Origin: Rhizobium sp. NLR16a
GTDB taxonomy: Bacteria > Pseudomonadota > Alphaproteobacteria > Rhizobiales > Rhizobiaceae
Reading direction: 5' to 3'
DNA: 64,000 bases
NCBI RefSeq assembly: GCF_017948245.1
Contig: NZ_CP072870.1
Span: forward strand, 124,001 to 188,000
Under the pieces are notes generated by a model. That model was not told the DNA's origin. It was given only the letters and a program-made list of their open reading frames with translations, and ran no database searches. This document shows positions 25,018-33,050 of this stretch, one piece after another. Position 1 is the stretch's first letter. The number at the start of each line of letters is the position of its first letter. A program made the position numbers and the translations under genes.

Positions 25018-26481
25018 ATGCGGCGTTTCCAGCATTACATCGACGGCGAATTCTCGGATGGCGAAGCGAGCTATCCGAGCATCGATCCGGCCACCGGTGC
25101 GGTCTGGGCTGAAATGCCCGAAGCGCGCGAGGGCGATGTCGATCGGGCGGTGAACGCTGCCGAGAGGGCGCTCTACGAAGGCCCCTGGGCGAAGATGACG
25201 GCCACGCAGCGCGGCAAGCTGCTCTATAAGCTCGCCGACCTCGTTGCCGCCAATGCGCAGGTCCTCGCGGAACTGGAAACACGCGACACCGGCAAGATCA
25301 TCCGCGAAACATCCGCGCAGATCGCCTATGTCGCCGAATATTATCGCTACTACGCCGGCGTATCAGACAAGATCGAGGGTTCCTACCTGCCGATCGACAA
25401 GCCCGACATGGATGTCTGGCTTCGCCGCGAGCCGATCGGCGTCGTTGCCATGGTCGTGCCGTGGAACAGCCAGCTCTTCCTGTCGGCTGTCAAGATCGGA
25501 CCGGCGCTCGCTGCCGGCTGCACGATGGTTGTGAAGGCCTCGGAAGACGGGCCGGCGCCGCTTCTCGAATTTGCCCGCCTCGTGCACGAAGCAGGCTTTC
25601 CCGCCGGCGTCGTCAACATCATCACCGGTTTCGGCGCCTCCTGCGGTGCGGCACTCGGCCGTCACCCGAAGGTCGCCCACGTCGCCTTTACCGGTGGTCC
25701 CGAGACCGCCCGGCACGTCGTTCGCAACTCGGCCGAAAACCTCGCCTCCACCTCGCTTGAACTCGGCGGCAAATCGCCCTTCATCGTCTTCGCCGACGCC
25801 GATCTCGAAAGTGCCGCCAATGCCCAGGTCGCAGGCATCTTCGCGGCGACAGGCCAGAGCTGCGTTGCCGGATCGCGCCTCATCGTCGAACGCAACATCA
25901 AGGACAGATTCGTCGCGCTGCTGCGGGAGAAGGCTGAGGCGATCCGAATCGGGCCGCCGCTCGACATGACGACGGAGGTCGGCCCGCTTGCCACCCGGCG
26001 CCAGCAGGACAATATCGGTGCACTCGTTACCAAGTCGGTCGAAAGCGGCGCCCGTCTTGTCACCGGCGGACGCAAGATCGATGGTGAAGGCTTTTACTTC
26101 GCCCCGACGATTCTCGATTGCGATAATGTCGCTTCGCCCTCGCTGATCGAGGAATTTTTCGGCCCGGTCCTCTCCGTCGTCTCGTTCGAGACCGAGGCAG
26201 AGGCGCTGCGGCTTGCCAACGACACCCGCTACGGCCTGGCCTCCGGCCTCTTCACCCAGAACCTCACCCGGGCGCACCGGCTGATGAAGGACATCCGCGC
26301 CGGCATCGTCTGGGTCAATACCTACCGCGCCGTATCGCCGATTGCGCCCTTCGGGGGCTTCGGCCTGTCGGGCCACGGCCGGGAAGGCGGCATGGCCGCA
26401 GCCCTCGATTATACCCGCACCAAGACGATCTGGTTGAGGACGTCCGACGATCCGATCCCCGATCCTTTCGTGATGAGGTGA
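25018..26481 (+). CDS. Aldehyde dehydrogenase
   Basis: 487 residues of the NAD(P)-dependent ALDH superfamily. The catalytic Glu248 (LELGGKSP) and Cys282 (GQSCVAGSR) are at the normal 34-residue spacing, with the cofactor motifs VVPWNSQLF and FTGGPETARHV. It starts four bases after the monooxygenase and overlaps the NIPSNAP region, so it is co-translated. It probably oxidises an aldehyde released by the oxygenase. Confidence 0.92.
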   Translation: MRRFQHYIDGEFSDGEASYPSIDPATGAVWAEMPEAREGDVDRAVNAAERALYEGPWAKMTATQRGKLLYKLADLVAANAQVLAELETRDTGKIIRETSAQIAYVAEYYRYYAGVSDKIEGSYLPIDKPDMDVWLRREPIGVVAMVVPWNSQLFLSAVKIGPALAAGCTMVVKASEDGPAPLLEFARLVHEAGFPAGVVNIITGFGASCGAALGRHPKVAHVAFTGGPETARHVVRNSAENLASTSLELGGKSPFIVFADADLESAANAQVAGIFAATGQSCVAGSRLIVERNIKDRFVALLREKAEAIRIGPPLDMTTEVGPLATRRQQDNIGALVTKSVESGARLVTGGRKIDGEGFYFAPTILDCDNVASPSLIEEFFGPVLSVVSFETEAEALRLANDTRYGLASGLFTQNLTRAHRLMKDIRAGIVWVNTYRAVSPIAPFGGFGLSGHGREGGMAAALDYTRTKTIWLRTSDDPIPDPFVMR

Positions 26482-26486
26482 CGCCG

Positions 26487-26810
26487 ATGTTTTACGAGAT
26501 CCGCACCTATCGGCTGAAGAACGGCGCGATCCCGCAATATCTCAAGGTCGTCGAGGAAGAGGGGATCGAAATCCAGAAGAGCCATCTCGGCCGGCTCGTC
26601 GGCTATTTCTTTTCGGAGATCGGGACGATCAACGAAATCGTTCACATCTGGGCGTTTACAAGCCTGGACGACCGGGAGGCGAGACGCCAACGGCTTCTGG
26701 CCGATCCCCGCTGGCAGGCCTTCCTGCCCAAGATCCGCGATCTCATCGAGGTGGCGGAAAACAAGATTATGAAGCCAGCAAGCTTTTCTCCGAGGGGCGA
26801 GGCGCACTGA
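26487..26810 (+). CDS. NIPSNAP-family protein
   Basis: 107 residues, MFYEIRTYRLKNGAIPQYLKVVEEEG being the family's defining opening; FSEIGTINEIVHIWAFTSLDDREARRQRLLADPRWQAFLPKIRDLI completes the dimeric ferredoxin-like fold. GAGGTGA at the end of the ALDH gene serves as ribosome-binding site for ATG 26487; GTG 26478 is an alternative. Its role is unknown; such proteins often accompany oxygenase operons. Confidence 0.87.
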   Translation: MFYEIRTYRLKNGAIPQYLKVVEEEGIEIQKSHLGRLVGYFFSEIGTINEIVHIWAFTSLDDREARRQRLLADPRWQAFLPKIRDLIEVAENKIMKPASFSPRGEAH

Positions 26811-26858
26811 CGGCATAAGGCATACCCGTAGGACAAACCAGAACAGGGATAAGGGAAC

Positions 26859-27869
26859 ATGAAAACAACATTTGCTTTTGCGGCGGTTGCCGCATTCGTG
26901 GCGGTCTCCGCCCCGGCCAAGGCCGACAGCCTGGTTTTCTCGAGCTGGGGGGGAACGACCCAGGACGCACAGAAGGCCGCTTGGGCAAGCCCCTTCACCG
27001 AAAAAACCGGCATCACCGTCGTGCAGGACGGGCCGACGGATTACGGTAAACTCAAGGCGATGGTCGAGGCCGGCGAAGTTAACTGGGATGTCGTCGATGT
27101 CGAAGGCGATTATGCCGCCCAGGCCGGCAAGAACGGCCAGCTCGAGAAGCTCGACTTCTCCGTTATCGACAAATCCAAGCTCGATCCGCGTTTCGTCACC
27201 GATTATTCGGTCGGCAGCTTCTATTATTCCTTCGTCATAGGCTGCAATGCCGATGCGGTCAAAGCCTGCCCGAAGACATGGGCCGACCTGTTCGACACGG
27301 CGAAATTCCCGGGCAAGCGCACCTTCTACAAGTGGTCGGCGCCGGGTGTGATCGAAGCCGCGCTGCTTGCCGACGGCGTGCCTGCGGACAAGCTTTATCC
27401 GCTCGATCTCGACCGTGCCTTCAAGAAGCTCGATACGATCAAGTCCGATATCGTCTGGTGGTCGGGCGGCGCCCAGTCGCAGCAACTCCTGGCCTCCGCA
27501 GAGGCGCCCTTCGGCAGTGTCTGGAACGGCCGCATGACGGCGCTTGCGGCGACCGGCATCAAGGTGGAGACCTCCTGGGAGCAGAACATCACCGCTGCGG
27601 ATGCGCTCGTCGTGCCGAAGGGCGCGCCGAATGCCGAGGCTGCGATGAAATTCATCGCGCTGGCGACCTCCGCCGAACCGCAGGCCGCCTTGGCAAAGGC
27701 CACGGGATATGCGCCGATCAATGTCGAGTCGGCCAAGCTGATGGATCCTGAAACCGCCAAGACCCTGCCGGACCAACAGACCGCAAGCCAGGTCAATGCC
27801 GATATGAATTACTGGGCCGATAATCGCGATGCCATCGGCGAGAAGTGGTACGCCTGGCAGGCGAAATAA
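26859..27869 (+). CDS. PotD-like ABC substrate-binding protein
   Basis: 336 residues with signal peptide (MKTTFAFAAVAAFVAVSAPA, cleavage after KA near 22). LVFSSWGGTTQDAQKAAW, the DVVDVEGDYAAQAGKNGQLEKLDFSVID block, the YYSFVIGCNADA strand and the late CWPF-like WADLFDTAKFPGKRTFY region place it in the spermidine/putrescine-type family. AAGGGA precedes the ATG. It begins a four-gene importer module that probably brings in the compound degraded by the operon, a polyamine-like or other small cation. Confidence 0.9.
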   Translation: MKTTFAFAAVAAFVAVSAPAKADSLVFSSWGGTTQDAQKAAWASPFTEKTGITVVQDGPTDYGKLKAMVEAGEVNWDVVDVEGDYAAQAGKNGQLEKLDFSVIDKSKLDPRFVTDYSVGSFYYSFVIGCNADAVKACPKTWADLFDTAKFPGKRTFYKWSAPGVIEAALLADGVPADKLYPLDLDRAFKKLDTIKSDIVWWSGGAQSQQLLASAEAPFGSVWNGRMTALAATGIKVETSWEQNITAADALVVPKGAPNAEAAMKFIALATSAEPQAALAKATGYAPINVESAKLMDPETAKTLPDQQTASQVNADMNYWADNRDAIGEKWYAWQAK

Positions 27870-27889
27870 GCTGGAATGGCATAGCAACG

Positions 27890-27913
27890 GGCACGGCGAT
27901 TGTTCGCCGTGCC
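27890..27913 (+). other. Intercistronic hairpin after the PotD-like gene
   Basis: Stem GGCACGGCGA / TCGCCGTGCC with a 4-base loop TTGT, 20 bases after the binding-protein stop, in the 112-base gap before the permease. No T tract follows. Confidence 0.7.
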
Positions 27914-27981
27914 TCCCGCAGCGTCGGCGCCGGTCATCGGACCTCGCCGCCAGCGGAAACTGACGGGTGGGAAGGACTGTC

Positions 27982-28854
27982 ATGTCGACATATAGCGATG
28001 CCTCTGGCGCGATTATGCCTCTGCCGAAGGCGCGCAGGGCAACAGGTTTTGGCGGGGTCGTTCCGGCTCTGGCCTTCGTGGGAATCTTTTTCGTGGTTCC
28101 GGTGGTGGTCCTGCTGCTGCGAAGCGTATTGGAACCCGTCCCGGGTCTGGGCAATTATGCGCAACTGATCGGGTCGGCGACCTATCTCAAGATTTTCGCA
28201 AATACGTTCATCGTCTCCGGTTTCGTCACGGTCATTTCGCTTTTGATCGGTTTTCCCGTCGCCTGGGCGCTGGCGATCATGCCCGGTCGCCTGACGTCGG
28301 TGATCTTTGCGATCCTGCTCTTGTCGATGTGGACCAATCTGCTGGCTCGCACCTATGCCTGGATGGTGCTGTTGCAGCGGACCGGCCTGATCAACAAGAT
28401 GCTGATGGGAATGGGCCTGGTCGACCAGCCGCTCGCACTCGTCAACAATCTCACAGGCGTGACGATCGGCATGACCTATATCATGCTGCCTTTCATCATC
28501 CTTCCGCTCTACGGTGTGATCAAGAAAATCGACCCGTCGACCCTGCAGGCGGCAGCCCTTTGCGGCGCCAACCGCTGGCAGTGCCTGACCCGCGTTCTGC
28601 TGCCCTTGGCGATGCCCGGCATGGCGGCCGGCGCCCTCATGGTCTTCGTGATGTCGCTCGGCTATTTCGTTACGCCTTCGCTCCTCGGCGGTACCGCCAA
28701 CATGATGCTCGCGGAGCTGATCGCGCAGTTCGTGCAGTCGCTGGTCAACTGGGGAATGGGCGGTGCGGCGGCGCTGGTGCTGCTCGTGGTGACACTGTCG
28801 CTCTATGCCGCGCAGCTGCGGTTCTTCGGCAGCCAGAACCCGGGAGGGCGTTGA
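27982..28854 (+). CDS. PotB-type ABC permease
   Basis: 290-residue inner-membrane permease with six expected hydrophobic segments, first GFGGVVPALAFVGIFFVVPVVVLLL. The EAA loop is AAALCGANRWQCLTRVLLPLAMPGMAAG. WTNLLARTYAWMVLLQRTGLIN is typical of spermidine/putrescine PotB. ATG 27982 follows GGAAGGACTGTC. It ends one base before the next permease start. Confidence 0.9.
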   Translation: MSTYSDASGAIMPLPKARRATGFGGVVPALAFVGIFFVVPVVVLLLRSVLEPVPGLGNYAQLIGSATYLKIFANTFIVSGFVTVISLLIGFPVAWALAIMPGRLTSVIFAILLLSMWTNLLARTYAWMVLLQRTGLINKMLMGMGLVDQPLALVNNLTGVTIGMTYIMLPFIILPLYGVIKKIDPSTLQAAALCGANRWQCLTRVLLPLAMPGMAAGALMVFVMSLGYFVTPSLLGGTANMMLAELIAQFVQSLVNWGMGGAAALVLLVVTLSLYAAQLRFFGSQNPGGR

Positions 28855-28855
28855 T

Positions 28856-29656
28856 ATGTTGCTCAATTTCGACCGTCTTGGCTGGTGGAAATATCTCCTC
28901 CTGGCGATCACGCTTCTGACCGCGGCTTTCCTGCTGCTGCCGATCGTCTTTATCGCGGCGCTGTCCTTCGGCTCGTCGCAATGGTTGATCTTTCCGCCGC
29001 CGGGCTGGACATTTCAGTGGTATAGCGAGCTCTTCGCCGACCCGCGGTGGCTGGAATCGGCTTTGACGAGCTTCAAGATCGCGGTCATTGTGACGGTTTT
29101 GTCGGTGCTGCTCGGGCTTGTAACGTCCTTCGGACTGGTGCGCGGTTCGTTCCTGTTCCGCGATGCGCTGAAGGCGCTGTTCCTTACGCCGATGATCCTT
29201 CCGGTCGTGGTTCTCGCGGTTGCTCTCTACGCCTTCTTCTTGAGGATCGGCCTTGGCGGCACCTTGACGGGCTTCGTCATTTCGCACCTCGTGCTCGCGC
29301 TGCCCTTCTCGATCCTGTCCATATCGAGTGCGCTGGAGGGTTTTGACAAATCGATCGAGGATGCGGCGGTGCTCTGCGGTGCCGCGCCGCTCGAAGCAAA
29401 GATCAGGGTCACGCTTCCCGCGATCAGCCATGGGCTGTTTTCGGCCGCCGTCTTCTCGTTCCTGACATCCTGGGATGAGGTGGTGGTGGCGATCTTCATG
29501 TCCAGTCCGACTCTGCAGACACTGCCCGTGAAGGTCTGGGCGACGCTGCGACAGGATCTGACACCCGTCGTCGCAGCAGCCTCGACCCTTCTCATCCTGT
29601 TGACGATCATCTTGATGGCGCTGGTTGCCGTCGTGCGTAAGGTACTGAAACAATGA
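28856..29656 (+). CDS. PotC-type ABC permease
   Basis: 266 residues; membrane segments begin at WWKYLLLAITLLTAAFLLLPIVFIAALSF and the EAA loop is DAAVLCGAAPLEAKIRVTLPAISHGL. ATG 28856 follows the PotB-type stop by one base with GGGAGGGCG upstream. The C-terminus overlaps the ATPase start by four bases. Partner of the preceding permease in a heterodimeric channel. Confidence 0.9.
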   Translation: MLLNFDRLGWWKYLLLAITLLTAAFLLLPIVFIAALSFGSSQWLIFPPPGWTFQWYSELFADPRWLESALTSFKIAVIVTVLSVLLGLVTSFGLVRGSFLFRDALKALFLTPMILPVVVLAVALYAFFLRIGLGGTLTGFVISHLVLALPFSILSISSALEGFDKSIEDAAVLCGAAPLEAKIRVTLPAISHGLFSAAVFSFLTSWDEVVVAIFMSSPTLQTLPVKVWATLRQDLTPVVAAASTLLILLTIILMALVAVVRKVLKQ

Positions 29657-30732
29657 ACGAACCATTCCTTCAGATCCGCGGCATACGCAAGGAATACGGC
29701 CCTGTCGTCGCCGTCCACGACGTCAATCTCGACGTCCGGCGCGGGGAGTTCCTGACCTTTCTCGGACCGTCCGGCTCCGGCAAGAGCACGACACTCTACA
29801 TCCTGGCAGGCTTCGAAAACCCGACCAAGGGCGACATTACGCTCGAGGGCAAGACCTTGCTCGCCACACCGTCGCACAAGCGCAATATCGGCATGGTGTT
29901 CCAGCGCTACACGCTGTTTCCACATTTGACAGTGGGCGAGAACATCGCCTTTCCGCTGAAAGTCCGGCGCAACTCGAAGGCCGAGATCGACTTGAAGGTG
30001 AAGGAAATGCTGCGCCTCGTCCGACTCGAAGGCTTCGAGGATCGCAAGCCCGCGCAGATGTCCGGCGGCCAGCAGCAGCGTGTCGCCCTTGCCAGGGCGC
30101 TTGCCTATGATCCGCCGGTGCTGCTGATGGACGAGCCGCTGTCGGCGCTCGACAAGAAGCTGCGCGAGGAGATCCAGCACGAGATCCGCCGCATCCACCA
30201 GCAGACGGAAGTGACGATCCTTTATGTCACGCACGACCAGGAGGAAGCGCTGCGGCTCTCCGATCGCATCGCTGTCTTTTCGAAGGGCGTCATCGACCAG
30301 ATCGGGACTGGCCCCGAACTTTACGCCAATCCCAAGACCCGCTTCGTCGCCGAATTCATCGGCGATAGCGACTTCATTTCATGCGACCTGGTGTCCTCAT
30401 CCGATGGACAGGCCACCATTGCGCTCGGAGGCGGAACCATCTTCAATCAAATCCCGGTGCATGGCAAAGGCACCTCCGGCGCAAGGGCGGCGCTGATGCT
30501 GAGACCGGAGCGCATTCGGCTGTCGCGCGCAAGAGCCGCCGGCGCAGGCCTTGCCGCAACTGTCAGCGACATTACCTTTCTTGGCAACAATATCCACGTC
30601 TCCACAGAGACGACGACAGGCGAGGCGCTTTCGGTTCGCTTGCCGTTCGGTCATGAGGCTATTGCCGGGCTCAATCGTGGAGATATAGTCCATCTGGATT
30701 TCGATCCCGGCGCCGCTCACGTATTCTGCTGA
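29653..30732 (+). CDS. PotA-type ABC ATPase
   Basis: 359 residues. Walker [10 protein letters not shown] at 38-46, signature [15 protein letters not shown], Walker B LLMDEPLSALD, switch His in YVTHDQEEALRLSDRI, and a C-terminal TOBE domain (ALMLRPERIRLSRARA ... FLGNNIHVSTETTTGEALSVRLP). The length and TOBE domain match PotA/FbpC-type ATPases. It energises the two permeases just upstream. Confidence 0.92.
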   Translation: MNEPFLQIRGIRKEYGPVVAVHDVNLDVRRGEFLTFLGPSGSGKSTTLYILAGFENPTKGDITLEGKTLLATPSHKRNIGMVFQRYTLFPHLTVGENIAFPLKVRRNSKAEIDLKVKEMLRLVRLEGFEDRKPAQMSGGQQQRVALARALAYDPPVLLMDEPLSALDKKLREEIQHEIRRIHQQTEVTILYVTHDQEEALRLSDRIAVFSKGVIDQIGTGPELYANPKTRFVAEFIGDSDFISCDLVSSSDGQATIALGGGTIFNQIPVHGKGTSGARAALMLRPERIRLSRARAAGAGLAATVSDITFLGNNIHVSTETTTGEALSVRLPFGHEAIAGLNRGDIVHLDFDPGAAHVFC

Positions 30733-30742
30733 AAGTTGTCCC

Positions 30743-32197
30743 ATGAAGCTCAATGATCCCTCGCTGTTCCGTCAGGCCTGCCCCATCGCCGATCGCTGGA
30801 TCGAAGCGGAGGGGCGCCGGGCGGCCATGGTCCGCAATCCGGCGACAGGTGAGGTGCTGGGCGCGGTCCCTGACTTCGGTGCGGCGGAAACGGAAGACGC
30901 TATCCGGGCAGCCGTCGTCGCCCAGAAGCTTTGGGCCAAGAAGACCGCCGGCGAACGCGCCGCCGTTCTCAAAACATGGCACCGCCTGATGATCGAAAAC
31001 CGCGATGATCTGGCGATGATCCTGACGCTGGAGCAGGGAAAGCCGCTCGCTGAGGCCAAGGGGGAGATCACCTATGGCGCGAGTTTCATCGAATGGTTTG
31101 CCGAAGAGGCAAGACGCATCAACGGTGAGACCATACCGGGACACCAGCCCGACAAACGCCTCCTCGTCCTGCGTCAGCCGGCCGGCGTGGTCGCGGCGAT
31201 CACGCCCTGGAATTTCCCGAACGCGATGATCACCCGCAAGATCGGCCCCGCCCTTGCCGCCGGCTGCGCCGTCGTTCTCAAGCCGGCGCTGCAGACGCCG
31301 TTCTCCGCAATCGCGATTGCCGTTCTCGCAGAGCGCGCCGGCTTGCCGGCGGGGCTTCTCAATATCGTCACGGGTGACGCCGCCGCAATCGGCGGGGCGA
31401 TGACCGCAAGCCGCGACGTCCGGGTCCTGACATTCACCGGTTCCACCCGGACGGGCGAACTGCTTTACCGGCAATGCGCGCCGACGATCAAGAAACTCGG
31501 TCTCGAGCTCGGCGGCAATGCGCCCTTCATCGTCTTCGACGACGCCGATCTCGACGCTGCGGTCGAAGGCGCAATCATCGCCAAGTTCCGCAACAACGGC
31601 CAGACCTGCGTCTGCGCCAACCGGCTTTACGTCCAGGACGGCGTCTACGAGGCATTTGCCGTAAAGCTCGCCGTGGCCGTTTCGGCATTGAAGGTCGGCA
31701 ACGGTCTGGAACGTGACGTCGTGCTTGGCCCGCTCATCGACGACAACGCCATCGCCAAGGTCGAAAGCCATATTCAGGACGCCGTTGCAAAGGGCGCCGG
31801 CATCGTTTCGGGCGGCAAGCGCCACGCGCTTGGTGGTCACTTCTTCGAACCGACGATCCTGCGTGACGTCGATGCCGGCATGCAGGTCGCACGCGAGGAA
31901 ACCTTCGGGCCGCTTGCCCCGCTTTTCCGTTTCCGCGACGAAGAGGATGTCATCGAACAGGCAAACGATACCGAGTTCGGCCTTGCTTCCTATTTTTACG
32001 CCCGCGACCTGTCGCGAGTATTTCGCGTCGCCGAAGCGTTGGAATATGGGATGGTCGGCGTCAATACCGGTCTCGTCTCGACGGCGGAAGCGCCATTCGG
32101 CGGCGTCAAGATGTCGGGTCTCGGCCGCGAGGGGTCAAGCCACGGTTTGGACGAATATACCGAACTCAAATATGTGTGCCTGGGCGGCATCGCCTGA
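30743..32197 (+). CDS. Succinate-semialdehyde-type NAD(P)-dependent dehydrogenase
   Basis: 484 residues, closest in pattern to GabD. Catalytic Glu255 (LELGGNAPFIVFDDADLD) and Cys289 (NNGQTCVCANRLYVQ) are present at normal spacing; the TPWNFPNAMITRK cofactor motif and MVGVNTGLVSTAEAPFGGVKMSGLGREGS end are typical of SSADH, as is the extra Cys two residues after the nucleophile. It follows the importer by ten bases. With a polyamine-type importer this suggests that carbon reaches the TCA cycle through a semialdehyde. Confidence 0.9.
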   Translation: MKLNDPSLFRQACPIADRWIEAEGRRAAMVRNPATGEVLGAVPDFGAAETEDAIRAAVVAQKLWAKKTAGERAAVLKTWHRLMIENRDDLAMILTLEQGKPLAEAKGEITYGASFIEWFAEEARRINGETIPGHQPDKRLLVLRQPAGVVAAITPWNFPNAMITRKIGPALAAGCAVVLKPALQTPFSAIAIAVLAERAGLPAGLLNIVTGDAAAIGGAMTASRDVRVLTFTGSTRTGELLYRQCAPTIKKLGLELGGNAPFIVFDDADLDAAVEGAIIAKFRNNGQTCVCANRLYVQDGVYEAFAVKLAVAVSALKVGNGLERDVVLGPLIDDNAIAKVESHIQDAVAKGAGIVSGGKRHALGGHFFEPTILRDVDAGMQVAREETFGPLAPLFRFRDEEDVIEQANDTEFGLASYFYARDLSRVFRVAEALEYGMVGVNTGLVSTAEAPFGGVKMSGLGREGSSHGLDEYTELKYVCLGGIA

Positions 32198-32205
32198 GCG
32201 GGCCG

Positions 32206-33036
32206 ATGCTTGCGCTTCCCGCGGAAAGCACCGGAACGGGGCTCGTCAGCATCGCCATGTATGTCACATCAGAGCCGCTCGCGCATGCGACGGCCGAGCT
32301 GTGGTCGTTCCTCCGAGACTACCTCTCGAACGCCGGCCTTCAGGATGTGCCGGAAAAGCTTGACCGGACGGTTGGCTATGACGAGGCCTGGCTACGGCCG
32401 GATCTGCTCCTGTCCCAGACATGCGGTTATCCTTTTGCCAGGCGCCTGCGTGGCAGGGTCCGCCTGGTGGCGACACCTGTCTACGGATATCCCGGCTGCG
32501 ACGGCGCGCTGATGCGCAGCTTCATCATCGTCCGAAAGGATTCTCCGCTTCGGTCGCTGGAGGATTTGCGCGGCACCACCGCCGCGATCAACAGTCTCGA
32601 CAGCAATTCCGGCAGCAATCTGTTTCGCGCCGCAATCGCTCCGCTTGCCCGAGGCGGCCGCTTCTTTGGTCGGATCATCGAAACCGGCAGCCACGGCGGC
32701 AGCATTGCCGCCGTGGCTGAAGGCCGGGCAGACAGCGCGGCCATCGATTGCATCACCTATGCCAATATAGGCCGGTTCGATCCCGACGATCTGAGGCAGG
32801 TTCGCATCATCGCCGAAACACCCAAGGGCCCCGGCCTGCCGTTCATCACCTCGGGCGATGCACCGGAGGAGAGGGTCGAGCTCCTGCGTAATGCACTGCG
32901 TGCCGCCATCAAGGATCCGTCGCTGGCCGCCATGCGTGCGGCTCTGGGTCTCATTGATATCTCGGTGCTTTCCGAAGTCGATTACGAGCCGCTTCTGTCA
33001 ATGGCCGGAGATGCGTTGCCGCAGCTGAGAGCTTGA
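32206..33036 (+). CDS. PhnD/SsuA-like periplasmic-binding-fold protein without signal peptide
   Basis: 276 residues. The phosphonate-binding-like fold is seen in VSIAMYVTSEPLAHATAELWSFLRDYL, DLLLSQTCGYPFARRLRGRVRLVATPVYGYPGCDGALMRSFIIVRKDSPLRSLEDLRG and IAAVAEGRADSAAIDCITYANIGRF. The N-terminus lacks a hydrophobic secretion signal whichever start (GTG 32176 or ATG 32206) is used, and no permease follows. A cytosolic sensing or carrier role is therefore more likely than transport. It lies eight bases after the dehydrogenase and ends the operon. Confidence 0.8.
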   Translation: MLALPAESTGTGLVSIAMYVTSEPLAHATAELWSFLRDYLSNAGLQDVPEKLDRTVGYDEAWLRPDLLLSQTCGYPFARRLRGRVRLVATPVYGYPGCDGALMRSFIIVRKDSPLRSLEDLRGTTAAINSLDSNSGSNLFRAAIAPLARGGRFFGRIIETGSHGGSIAAVAEGRADSAAIDCITYANIGRFDPDDLRQVRIIAETPKGPGLPFITSGDAPEERVELLRNALRAAIKDPSLAAMRAALGLIDISVLSEVDYEPLLSMAGDALPQLRA

Positions 33037-33050
33037 TGAGCCGAATGGAT

